This document shows positions 10,501 to 20,386 of a DNA stretch of 64,000 nt, one piece after another. The translations under genes were made by a program, and so were the position numbers. Every line of letters starts with the position of its first letter. Positions within the stretch are counted from its first letter, which is position 1. The stretch spans positions 2,061,001 through 2,125,000 of the forward strand of contig NC_089736.1 in NCBI RefSeq assembly GCF_035083965.1. The letters run 5' to 3'. The notes below the pieces were generated by a model. The model had not been told where the DNA came from. It worked only from the letters and a program-made list of their open reading frames with translations, and did not search any database. Source of the DNA: Branchiostoma lanceolatum (lineage: Eukaryota > Chordata > Leptocardii > Amphioxiformes > Branchiostomatidae).

Positions 10501-12573
10501 CATGATACAAAGTGCTGCTTATTCAAAATTGAGCAAGCCATGATTATTTTGTTGAACAACCTTGTTCTCTGCAGAATGGTGACGGAAGAGAAGATCCTGG
10601 AGGTTGAGATTGAGCAGGGGATGAGAGATGGACACGAGTACCCGTTCCTGTCAGAAGGTGGGAGGGCTTCTTTGTCTGATGTCCCATCTGTCTGTGTATC
10701 TGTTTCTGTATCTGTATAGCCGGTATAACTGCCATTAGGCGTAACACACCAGCTTCTGCATCTGTATAGCCGGTATAACCGCCATTCGGCATAACACACC
10801 AGCTTCTGTATCTGTATAGCCGGTATAACCGCCATTCGGCGTAACACACCAGCTTCCCGTCTGTGTAGTGTCGTGTTGAGGTAATGGTTATGGTGTTTGA
10901 ATCCCCAAACATGCCACCAATGTTATGCCCTTGGAAAATGCCCTTCTTATCCCACCCTGGTGTAAAAGTGGGTACCTGATTTCAGTTGGGGAGGTAAAAG
11001 GATAACAACCCACTGTCCCAACTGCCCACAAAAGGCTACGGGACTACCTTAACCTGTATAGGGAAACATGTTTATGCCATTTTTCTTCTTTCAAAGTGTA
11101 CAGTCATGTAGAACTCACAGAAGATGCTGTACAGATAGCCAATCTCCCAGAGTTCTGCAGAGACATGTTCATTTGTTCAGACCCTTGTAGTGCCCAGTGT
11201 AAGGCAGCAAGTTTCCTTGCTGTTTCTGTAGCAGGGTATATTTCTATGGGGAGGGGTTGCTTGCTAGCACCTCCTCAAACACGGGTCCCAATTTTATGTC
11301 CCTTTGGAACAACAAAACCCAAAGCTCAACTGAGGCAGCTACCAGGTGGGCTATAGGGACATCCCCTGCAAGGACAGGTAGTTATGTTTACATGCCTTTG
11401 AACTGTGAGCATCGTGAAGTTGACTGGTTTCCCGCTCTTTTTGTCCCAATGAACAGGTGAGCCGCACATAGATGGTGAACCAGGAGACCTCAAATTCCGC
11501 ATCATACAACTGAAGTAAGTCTGCAGTATACAAATTGTTACATCAGTTTCTCTGTATCAGCAAAGCAGGTCTTTGTTGCAGTCTGTAGTAAAACCATTGG
11601 CACAACATGCTAATATTGATGTGTATTATGTCAGACTTTGTGCCCTGTTATCCTTAAGAACTTTGATAAAACTCATTCTGTTTTTTACTTGCCCAGACAT
11701 GATAAATTTGAGAGGAGAGGAGATGACCTGTACACAAACGTGACCATCTCGCTGGAAGACGCTCTGACAGGGTTCGAGATGGACATCAAGCATCTGGATG
11801 GACATATGGTGGGTCTGACAGTAACTTTGATTGGCTCTGGATATGTGTCCATTACTCCCTGCCTTTGTGTGATATTTGTACACCAGACTACTAATACATG
11901 TTCATTTAGTGATGGAAAACTGGTGAGCCATAGAGCCAGCAGTCAAATGAAATAAAACATACTTATTTATCAATGACAAGTACATGTACTGTAAATTTTG
12001 AAAGTTTCATGGTGGTTTTATTTTCATGGCTTTTTCAGTGCCTCTCCACTACAAAAAAACGACACTGGGAATATGTGCTTTTGTGCTACAGTATTATTTG
12101 GTCCACAAACTTAAAATACAGCGAAAACCTCCTTTCCCCTCCGACTGCAAAATTGAATTTCTACGAAAATAAATGGTATTTAAAAAAGTTGGTGGCCTTA
12201 TTCTTGCCTTGTCTCCTATATCACAACTACCAGCCCTGTCTACTTTCTTCACCTGTATTACTGTATCAACCCACTCTAGTTTACCCCCGAGGTTCACAGT
12301 GGTCCTGAATTTGTTTGTGACGGTTTCTTGTGCATTTTGTGATTCCAGGTTCATATAGTCCGCGACAAAGTCACGTGGCCCGGCTCCAAGATCCGAAAAA
12401 AGGACGAGGGCATGCCAAACTACGAGAACAACTCTGACAGAGGCGTGCTAGTCGTCACATTCGACGTGGAGTTCCCAAAAGGCAGTATAACAGAAGAGAA
12501 CAAGGAAGCTCTAAGGAAGGTTTTACAGCAAGGGTCGTCACAGACTGTTTACAACGGGCTACAGGGGTACTAG
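4522..12573 (+). CDS. DNAJB11: DnaJ homolog subfamily B member 11 (ERdj3), complete
   Basis: ER-lumenal HSP40 co-chaperone that binds unfolded clients and stimulates the Hsp70 BiP. Exons: 4522-4598, 5330-5486, 7069-7166, 8649-8787 (or alternative 9191-9323), 9930-10072, 10575-10657, 11457-11514, 11697-11808, 12349-12573. The sum is 1092 nt, 363 aa (361 with the alternative exon), close to the family's usual ~358. Visible parts: N-terminal signal peptide (about 1-25), J domain with HPD in QYHPDKNQ, short G/F linker, substrate-binding region LEVTLEELY, the cysteine motifs CNC and CDEC typical of ERdj3, an N-glycosylation sequon (NVT) and the conserved end YNGLQGY followed by TAG. There is no KDEL, as in the family. 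The start ATG is the only one giving a signal peptide in phase with exon 2. The duplicated exon 4 is the unusual feature. Confidence 0.95.
8649..8787 (+). other. DNAJB11: DNAJB11 exon 4a (canonical-like)
   Basis: 139-nt exon between CCCTGCAG and GAGGTAACC. It encodes [13 protein letters not shown]... through [17 protein letters not shown], the end of the Gly/Phe linker and the start of the first client-binding domain. Its FGDFGF-then-glycine pattern is the usual one in this family. It enters in phase 2 and leaves in phase 0. Confidence 0.85.
9191..9323 (+). other. DNAJB11: DNAJB11 exon 4b (acidic alternative copy)
   Basis: 133-nt exon between CTCCTGCAG and GAGGTAACC, 403 bp after exon 4a. 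It encodes [15 protein letters not shown]... through [17 protein letters not shown]. It has the same phase and splice positions as 4a, with the second half highly similar, but the Gly-rich linker is replaced by an Asp-rich one. Including both exons (272 nt) would shift the frame, so they can only be used one at a time. Confidence 0.8.
9719..9806 (+). repeat. Duplicated copy of the exon 5 acceptor region in DNAJB11 intron 4
   Basis: The segment containing ATCATCAGGTATAAGCCGGT (about 9774-9793) matches the 3' end of intron 4 plus the first ~20 bases of exon 5 (9857-9955). In the copy the acceptor TTAG reads TAAG, followed by A. It marks the end of the tandem duplication that created exon 4b. 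Confidence 0.7.
10705..10854 (+). repeat. Three tandem 50-bp units in DNAJB11 intron 6
   Basis: The unit contains TATAGCCGGTATAACCGCCA followed by TTCGGC(A/G)TAACACACCAGCT and is repeated three times head to tail with few differences. The inverse of one unit occurs at about 35468-35517 in a BCDIN3D intron, so it is a dispersed element part rather than local slippage only. Confidence 0.7.
10860..11050 (+). repeat. SINE-like fragment in DNAJB11 intron 6
   Basis: Contains a B-box-like GTTTGAATCCC followed by the CCCTTGG...GTAAAAGTGGGTACCTGATTTC body also seen at about 45850-45915. Partial and diverged. Confidence 0.35.
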
Positions 12574-14363
12574 TCTCGTGGGGAGGGGGGTAGAGGTAGA
12601 GAAGCTTTAGGACAATTTTGAAATGTACATGATCATAATCAATACAAATGATATTGTCGTACAAACTATTATTATACAACTTCAACTACAACAACTGTAA
12701 ATTTGTACAACCCAGAATGTAAGATATACAATGTGATATTAGTGCTAGGAGTACAGTGTTTTCCTACAGTTACTAGTACAGTGTACGTTGGTATAGTTGG
12801 CACTATAAAACTATTAGTAAAATCACCATCATCCAGAAAGCCGCCCACTTTGCTTGCTGGTGCAAAAACCATTACTTCATCCATTATTTCCAAAAAGGAA
12901 AGGGAATTTTGGTGTCTTTTGCAGGGATGCCAACAAAATTGTAGTAGAATTCAGTATATCAGAGATTGCAATAATGAACACTTTCATTGACCTTTGACTC
13001 TACTATAGTAATTTTGGGTGCAGAAACATAAACCTGCTAGAGGTAGTGTAGTAATGTACATTTTTGCATTTATTTACATGCATCACATTCATTTGTATTG
13101 TAGTCATGTCTGCTTTGCTACTTTTGGTGACCCTAGATTCAAAATGACTGAAGGTCAATGAAAGTGTTCTGTTTGAACAAAACAGATTAGATGTTGGTAC
13201 ATCTGTATAATGTGAACTCTGGAACATCCAGTGTAAGACCAGTTTGTGTAGCTTTCGATGATATTATCATAAGATTCATCACAACAGTAAACCTGAATTA
13301 TTTTAGTGGTCCAGTAAAATTAGTAAGGTATAGTGCTGGTTTAGTGGCAGTGTGAACAAGTCAGTCAGGTGATTTGTACATCTTACATTCAGAACCTGCT
13401 CTATGGACAAAACTTTTGATGGAAGAAATTAGGAATGGGCTAAGAAGGAGGGGGTAAAACTTGAAACAATTATAAGAAGCGTGATGACGGAAGAATAATT
13501 TGCCAAGATTACTTGAAAGTAAGTAGTAAAGGTACATATGTTAGGTGCAGTCTAAATCTGTTGGTCTGAAAAAAATTACACAAGAATCCTTTACATTCTG
13601 TCTCTTACCAGCAAAACTCAGGTAAGCGTATTGTGAAATGTACCTGAAAATTCTTGACATTAGCAATATTTATTGTAAAAGAATATTTGATTTTGACTGT
13701 GTTATGTTTGTGTAATAGTCACATTCCATGTGTGGGGTAGAAAGCAGATGAGAATTGTACAGGGATATGTGTATGATTATATTGTTTTTGTCCAAAGAAC
13801 AGCAAAATTTGCATGGAACGTCATCAGATGCATGTGATAAAATGGGTATATTGTGTTACTTGTGGGCTTTGGTACTTGTAGTTTTCGTCTCTGAGGTATG
13901 TGAGACATGAGTGTATGTCAGAGGAATGGCAGAATACAATGGATATGGACATGGCAATGGTTGTGCTAACAGGAGAAGATATTATAAATAAATTACTGCC
14001 GCATTACCAATGAGTTATGGGTACAGATGATAAAAGTCAGATGTACCAAACAAGAAGAAAAACACATATGAAGCCAGCTATGTACATAGTCATGGAGTTA
14101 ATGGCTTTAATCCAGTTCAAAACATATTTGAGGGGGAAAGGAGCACGTCGGCAGAACGCAATTGTTTAAGGTTGTGTTTGCGTATTTAAGGTTAATATCT
14201 CGTATATAGGTTCATTTAGTGGTGTCCAAAGACATATCTTATGCAACGGCTGTTCTTCCGATGCAACGTTGACCGAAGAGAACAAAAGAGATTCGGCAGT
14301 TATGATATGGCAGTTATACGCATTACGTTATGCCGACGTGCTGGCCGGGAAAAGGTAATATAC
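12574..14363. other. DNAJB11 3' flank and spacer
   Basis: No coding exon was recognised. A candidate AATAAA lies at 13987-13992, about 1.4 kb past the DNAJB11 stop. The sequence is A/T-rich and unremarkable. Confidence 0.5.
13987..13992 (+). promoter_or_regulatory. Candidate poly(A) signal for DNAJB11
   Basis: AATAAA on the coding strand. A 1.4-kb 3'UTR is plausible, but the site is supported only by the hexamer. Confidence 0.3.
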
Positions 14364-14476
14364 ATTTTGTATGCAAGAAGTGGAACTGTTCAGAAATCCT
14401 GCTTTACTATAGTTTATAAATGCGTAGTGGTATCTAATATTGCAACATTGACTGGTCGGCTGGCCTGACTATCTCC

Positions 14477-14528
<52 letters not shown>

Positions 14529-14641
14529 GGAGATAGTCAGGCCAGCCGACCAGTCAATGTTGCAATATTAGATACCACTACGCATTTATAAACTATAGTA
14601 AAGCAGGATTTCTGAACAGTTCCACTTCTTGCATACAAAAT
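14364..14641. repeat. Perfect 278-bp palindrome with an (AT)n core
   Basis: The left arm, from ATTTTGTATGCAAGAAGTGG to CTATCTCCAACT, is an exact inverse of the right arm. The paired coordinates sum to 29005 throughout, and the centre is an AT dinucleotide tract (about 14480-14525). No mismatch was seen on reading both arms. It may be a true cruciform-prone palindrome or an assembly fold-back. Confidence 0.9.
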
Positions 14642-14743
14642 TATTTCAGTTCCTTATGATTTGTTCTATCTATTGATTGATCTTTGGATCGGTGAAAGAT
14701 TGTTGTGACAAAACAGGTAAGTCATTCTGGCCACTGAACTTAA

Positions 14744-14975
14744 GCCCCCTTCACACTTGTGCATTGCAAGTCCGCATGAATTGCGCATTGAGATTCTTGT
14801 TTGGTTTAGGTAAAGTTTCCAGCCGGAGAAGTCATTTCTTTGGTTCGATAACTAGGCTGCACAACGGTGGATCAAAGTAGAAAACAACTTCTTCCCCGCA
14901 AACTTTACCTAAAGCAGAAGATGTTCATGCGCAACTCATACGCACTTGCATAAACGCACAAGTGTGACAGGGCCC
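14744..14975. mobile_element. TTAA-flanked MITE (piggyBac-like)
   Basis: The ends GCCCCCTTCACACTTGTGCA and CGCACAAGTGTGACAGGGCCC are inverted, and TTAA stands on both sides (14740-14743, 14976-14979). The 232-bp interior has a second pairing (TTTAGGTAAAGTTT / AACTTTACCTAAA). No coding potential. Confidence 0.55.
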
Positions 14976-15108
14976 TTAAGCTGATATTTTAAATTCTCAG
15001 TTGTATACTATGAGCTCTTAGATTGCCTACGGTCGTCATTGGAAGACATGGTGTTACTTTAACTACCATAACTAACTAACGATAGCTAAATACAGACTAG
15101 ATTTGGAA

Positions 15109-16335
15109 TCAAGGCTCCTCTTTCACCACAGCGCGGTGCGTGGCGACGTGCTTCTTCAGGTCGCCCTTCCGCGCGGTGGAGTAGCCGCACTGTGCGCACA
15201 CAAACGGCCGGACGCTGGTGTGGTTCACCAAGATGTGTCTCTTCATGTTGCCCTTCTGTATGGCGGTGTAGCCGCAATGCCCGCACTTGTACTGCCGGTC
15301 TCCCGTGTGGGTCGCCACGTGCTGCTTCAGCTTGGACAGACTGACGGTACCGTAGTCGCAGGCGCCGCACTGGTAGGGTTTCTCCCCGGTGTGGATGAGC
15401 ACGTGCTCCGCCAGACAACTCTTCACGGCCGTGGAGTAGCCACAGATGTCGCACTGGAACGGTTTCTTGCCGGTGTGTTTAGTTAGATGGTACGTCAGAC
15501 TGCTGCGGTGCGCAGCGGAGTAGTCGCACTGGGAACATTTGAACGGCTTCTCCCCGTTGTGTTTAGCTTGGACGTGCTGCGTTAGGTGAGCTTTTTGGTT
15601 GGCGGCGAAGGGGCACTGGTCACACTGGTAGGGTTTCACCCCGCTGTGGGTCACCATGTGCTGTTTCAGGTTGCACTTGAACCCCGCGGAATAACCGCAT
15701 ATCTCACACTTGTACGGCTTCACGTTGTTGTGGACGGCGGAAATGTGCTGTTTCAAGGTTCCCTTCTGCGCTGCTGTGTAACCACAGTGCTCACATGCGA
15801 ACGGTCTTTCGCCTTTGTGTACGGCGGACACGTGCTGTTTCAAGCGACCCTTCTGTGCAGCAGAGTAGTCGCACTCATCACACTTGAACGGTCTCTCACC
15901 GGTGTGGCTCCTTATGTGCTGTTGAAGATGCGCCCTGCTGCGGCTAGTTTGAAACCGACATTGCGGACACCTGAATTTCTTCCGAGCTCCCTTCGTGGGA
16001 GCCCCGTCTGGTTTTGTGTTGACCTGAAACACAAGACGTCGTCTGGTCTGTACAAGGTTTCTAAATTTATAAGGAGAAAAAGGACATACATCAGAATATA
16101 CATGTACATGTTTAATATCTCCGACCACGAGTGTGGAGTTGGCTCCTATTATTGTAACTTCCCGTCTTATGCAGCCCGTGACAATTTCTTGTGCATATTC
16201 AGCCTCAAGGGAGCCGAGCCTTTTTTGACTAGGCTTGGAAATTCTTGGTAGATCTGAGCAAAACATTGTTTTCATATCTTCAGATTCGTCATAAATCGGG
16301 CTGTTTTCATAATCAAAAATGCCACTATCACACAT
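15109..16335 (-). CDS. C2H2 zinc-finger protein, ten fingers
   Basis: Probable DNA-binding nuclear regulator of 408 aa. Residues 1-120 have no recognised domain; residues 121 to about 398 hold ten consecutive C2H2 fingers (FRCPQC, FKCDEC, FACEHC, YKCEIC, YQCDQC, FKCSQC, FQCDIC, YQCGAC, YKCGHC, FVCAQC). TGEKP-type linkers join them, and most have the (G/D)Y(S/T)A second half common in large invertebrate finger families. All Cys/His pairs look intact. The frame is open in one exon, but TTTCAG/GTCAAC near codon 104 is a good acceptor, so the true N-terminus may come from an upstream exon and residues 1-103 may be intronic. The fingers themselves are certain; the orthologue is not assignable. The downstream end is acidic/basic (VVKEEP). 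Confidence 0.85.
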   Translation of the reverse strand: MCDSGIFDYENSPIYDESEDMKTMFCSDLPRISKPSQKRLGSLEAEYAQEIVTGCIRREVTIIGANSTLVVGDIKHVHVYSDVCPFSPYKFRNLVQTRRRLVFQVNTKPDGAPTKGARKKFRCPQCRFQTSRSRAHLQQHIRSHTGERPFKCDECDYSAAQKGRLKQHVSAVHKGERPFACEHCGYTAAQKGTLKQHISAVHNNVKPYKCEICGYSAGFKCNLKQHMVTHSGVKPYQCDQCPFAANQKAHLTQHVQAKHNGEKPFKCSQCDYSAAHRSSLTYHLTKHTGKKPFQCDICGYSTAVKSCLAEHVLIHTGEKPYQCGACDYGTVSLSKLKQHVATHTGDRQYKCGHCGYTAIQKGNMKRHILVNHTSVRPFVCAQCGYSTARKGDLKKHVATHRAVVKEEP

Positions 16336-17535
16336 TGTTTATATCGACAACTATGTTAAGACGTTTTTAACCAACATCTCCAATGCACTTCTCATGCCAG
16401 AAGACGGTCGCCCGTACCGAGACACCTTAAAGAATCGGACTGAAACTGAAACATGACGGATGATGATGACAATGACGAAAGATGCAGAACAGCAGCGATT
16501 ACCGACTATGATTTGCACCGGGTTCGGACTGCACGATCCCCTTGGTACGCCAGGAGGCCCATAATCGACCCCGACCTTCGTCTTCCCATTAGACCAGCCC
16601 ATATACATTAGGTCATCACAATACATCCATAGGTTCATCATAGATTATGTTGACCACAAATATCCGAAAAAACACACACTGACACACAGAGACATGTTAG
16701 ATGGATGACGATGATAATACCAAGCAGATGTTAGGAGGGAGAAGTTAACGTTTCCTTGCTTCCCAGGCTTTATAAAACAGGAGGGTCTGTCAACAATGGG
16801 TCAATCAGAAACCGTTTGCGATCCTCCTCTCCGACACGAAGGCCCACTATTATATAAAAAACTTCAAGATCGTCCCTCCCAACCCAACGTCTGCTTGAAG
16901 ATAGGTATAGTGACGCAAGCATTCGATTTGAAAATATCACCCGGAAACCTCCCCCACCCGTACCCCGATTTCTCACCTCAGTCTTGGCGGGGCCGCGATG
17001 TTTTACACCAGCCTTCCTCGAACTCATCTCTCTACTACACTCTCCATCCTTCAAACCGGAAAATTGCTTGAGAAGACGGAAGACACGAAGACTGCCCCAA
17101 CGTCATGATGGCAGCAGGGAAGATGGCGGCCCGGAAAGGTCATGTGTGGAGGTCAAATCGCACCTGATGTTCCACATAGTATCGCGGGAACAAGGAAATG
17201 ACCTACACAACCTCTCATAACTAACATAACGTTGTATTTTAGTGGGATAAGCTTAATACAATTAGCTCAGAAGTCATAAGCAAATATGCATTATAAGTCA
17301 ACTTGATGCACATGAACAATTTCAACATTATCAACCTTACAAACTAATTTTGTGTGATCACTTTCATGTTTATTCATTTATCTTTATAATCTATTCAAAT
17401 TCTGCCGATTTGATGATACATTTTGCCATCAGTATTGCTCATAATGCATTGATAAAAATTCTTTTATCTCTCATTTTTTAGATTTCTCGTTTTATTCTAA
17501 ATTTTACATTCTCAACTTTTAAAGTGGTATTTATA
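16336..17535. other. Spacer upstream of the zinc-finger gene
   Basis: No conserved protein was seen. A YY1/TISU-type string AAGATGGCGGCCC lies at about 17120-17132, which could mark an unannotated first exon. Otherwise low complexity and A/T-rich. Confidence 0.45.
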
Positions 17536-18805
17536 TAAACTACGCACAAAAAGTTCGGAAACTTAACTTTGGTCGATCATATTTTCTTTAGTTTTTTTAC
17601 CGATTTCAATGTATTACATATCATTTAAAAGCTTATTCGATTTCCTTTCCCATGATACCAAACTTATTGTGATTGCAAGTTCATGAAACGAGCATCAGGC
17701 CTGCTAAAGTGAGTGGGTCGAAGAAATAAAGTGCCCAGATTACCTTACTATAGTCAAACATGCTATTCCGTACATATTCTTCTGTTGATATTGACTTCTG
17801 TACGAGGGTATTGTGAAAAATCAACAGGAATAAACAAGACATATTCATGAAAGCTTAGTTTATTCTTTATCAAAACCAACAATCTGTGTCTTAGTAACGG
17901 GTTAGCAAGGAGTCTTAGTAACGGGTGGTCCAGCCACGCGCTGTCACTACAGCACGGCACCTCCTCCTCATACTCGTCACCAGTCGCGCAATGCGATGCT
18001 GTGGGATAGCGTCCCATTCCTCCACCAGCAGTCGTCCTAGGTCAGCCAGCGTTGTTCTCTCGGTCACTCTTGCTCGGACAGCTCGCCCAAGCTGATCCCA
18101 TAGAGGTCCGGGCTCTTAGAGGGCCACTCCATCCTCTCTACACCTGCATGCTGGAGATGGTCGGCGATGATCCCTGCCCGGTGTGGGCGGGCGTTATCAT
18201 CTTGCAGCAAGGCATTCGGCCCCATGTTATGGAGGAAAGGGATGGCCACCGGATCAAGTATTGTGTCACGATATCTTTCTGCATTGAGGGTTCCTGGTAC
18301 AAGTCTTGTCTTTCCCCTGGAGGTCATGCCTCCCCATACCCCAATGTTTGTTGTGAAACAATAACAAAAAATAACACCTGTGGATGACGATACCGTTGCA
18401 GGACGCAGGTGTTTATGTGGTGTAAACAATTGGATCTTCGATGTGCTAAAAATAACCTTGGATGTTCTGTGTGCTAGAAATAACCTTGGATGGTCTGTGT
18501 TCTAAAAATAACCTTAGAACCTGAGGAAACAATGTATTGAATCATCATCCGCGCCCATACCGATAGGATGTCACAGCGCGCGTATGACACCAACAGGGAA
18601 TTTTGGGCACTTTTTCTCCGTGACCCACTCACGTTATTAGTCCTGGTACTTGTTCCGTGGGGTTTCAATCACAATAAGTTTGGTATCATAGAACAGGGAA
18701 TCACACAAGCTTTATAATGATATATAATTCATCAAAATCGGTAAAAAAAACAACGGAGATATAATCAACCAAAGTTAAGTTTCCGAACTTTTTGTGCGTA
18801 GTTTA
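17536..18805 (-). mobile_element. Tc1/mariner element, decayed
   Basis: The termini TAAACTACGCACAAAAAGTT and their inverse (18786-18805) bound the element, and imperfect pairing extends for about 200 bp inward. The minus strand carries a Tc1-type transposase remnant (18064-18429) with VWGGMTSRGK, NAERYRD and the second catalytic Asp in LQDDNARPH. It breaks right after SPDL: a deletion removes the stretch that normally holds the third catalytic acidic residue and shifts the frame. Downstream transposase-like codons continue in another frame to about 17900. The N-terminal DNA-binding part is missing, so it is non-autonomous. Confidence 0.85.
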
Positions 18806-20004
18806 GATCTGCCAAATCTCAAGTTGATATCTAATTTTCATTGGTATGATGACTAAAGGCCATGGCCGCCATGCTGACAAAGCCTTTTGCTGTATGGGCT
18901 AACTAGTTGTTTGAAATAGACACAAAGAAAAGGTTTTCACTCTTCAGAAATGCATTATCCACAGTATATGTTACAGCCCATACTTTATACACTTGCACCC
19001 GGGGGGCGTGGGCACCTCAATGTATGGCGGGTTCTTTCCGTGGTCTGAGCTGCGGTGGGTTCATTTGTGCTGCAAGCCGTCCCAAGAGCCTGACTTGCAC
19101 CAGTGGAATGTTTTACTTTACCAATTGTGACCTGTACCTAAATGCATGTAAGTAGCTATTTCAAAGGTAAAATATACACAGCAGCAAAAGAGGTTTTCAA
19201 TGAATTGTTTATTTTACATAAATGTACAAGTGCATTACTCTGGCAATAAATTATCACACAGGCTTAACTTCCAATAACTATTATAAGGGATGAATAATTC
19301 TACTGGGAATAAACCATTGCATTTTGCAGGTCCAGAGACCTGAAGAAATATTCTGTATGGTTGTACGTATTTCCAACAGATAATACTCAAGTCAAGCCTA
19401 CGATATAGAACATACCTGGGCCAGTTAAACATCTTAATCCTTGTTGAAGTTTGGTATTTTTGTTCAACATAACCAAATGTAGCCCACCATCTTACTCCTT
19501 GTTTATCAAGATAAAGGTCTCAGATATAGGGGCTTATAAGGCAGGCTTAAGAATTTTGTTCTGACACAAACTTTCATGCGAAGGAGACCAAAACCGGCAA
19601 GCTTGTACTGTGTATGTCAAAAAATAAACAGCAAGATCTCAATAATCATTACCAATCTGTTATTTCTGAGACTCAAACCATGGAATGGTGGTACACACAT
19701 TTGTACATGTACATAAGAAAGCAGGGCTTAGAATAGCAACATTACATGTATGTTATTGTACTGAAGTTACCCATGGTGGGTAGACATTGTCCTCTAGATC
19801 TGACCATATAGGTAATGCAAGCAAAATGTTTTTTGGAAGGAATAATAAATTCTTCTGGAAATTCTTGCAAGTTTTTGCACCATTTTCAATACATTGTGTC
19901 GTCTCTTCACCCTTTAGTCACAATTCTTCAGGAAGACAAATGTTTGTTCTCGATTACTAAAATCTGACAGTTTTTAAATAATTGATTCCCTCTGTGTTTG
20001 ACCT
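18806..20004. other. RAB3GAP1 3' flank
   Basis: No coding sequence was recognised. On the minus strand an AATAAA (plus-strand TTTATT, 19208-19213) could end RAB3GAP1 transcripts. If so, the 3'UTR is about 1.2 kb and includes the C-terminal repeats at 20005-20386. Confidence 0.4.
19208..19213 (-). promoter_or_regulatory. Candidate poly(A) signal for RAB3GAP1
   Basis: AATAAA on the minus strand, 1.2 kb past the stop codon. Supported by the hexamer only. Confidence 0.3.
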
Positions 20005-20386
20005 TCACATGAAGGTCGTATTGGAGGTGAAAGCGGCCGCGAATCTGAAGTCCTCCTTAATGAGCGTACAGAACATGCACCTTATTTGACCTTCACATGA
20101 AGGTCGTGTTGGACATGAAATCACTCGCGAGTCTGAAGTCCTCTTTGATAAGAGTACATAATTCTATGTTTGACCTCCACTTTTGACCTTCACACGAAGG
20201 TCGTGTAGGAGGCGAAAGAACCTGCTAGTCTGAAGTTCTCCTTGATGAGTGTACGGAACATGCTCCTTGTTTGACCTTCATATGAAGGTCGTGTCAGAGG
20301 TGAAAACATCCGCTAGTCTGAAGTCCTCTTTGATAAGAGTACATAATTCTATGTTTGCCTCCATGTTTGACCGCCATGTTTGACTT
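20005..20386 (-). repeat. Four extra tandem copies of the RAB3GAP1 terminal coding segment
   Basis: Downstream of the real stop (20387-20389) the last ~23 codons plus stop recur four times. Their stops lie at 20278-20280, 20190-20192, 20093-20095 and 20005-20007. Each copy keeps an uninterrupted frame of the type CTLIKE(D/N)FR..(6 aa)..TTF(M/I/V) ending in TGA. Spacing alternates 88, 97, 88 and 109 bp, and copies 1 and 3 versus 2 and 4 resemble each other, so a two-unit block was duplicated. Confidence 0.85.

Noticed and set aside
15103..16251. Plus-strand frames over the zinc-finger gene
   Set aside because: The minus strand has ten intact C2H2 fingers. The plus frames are its complement.
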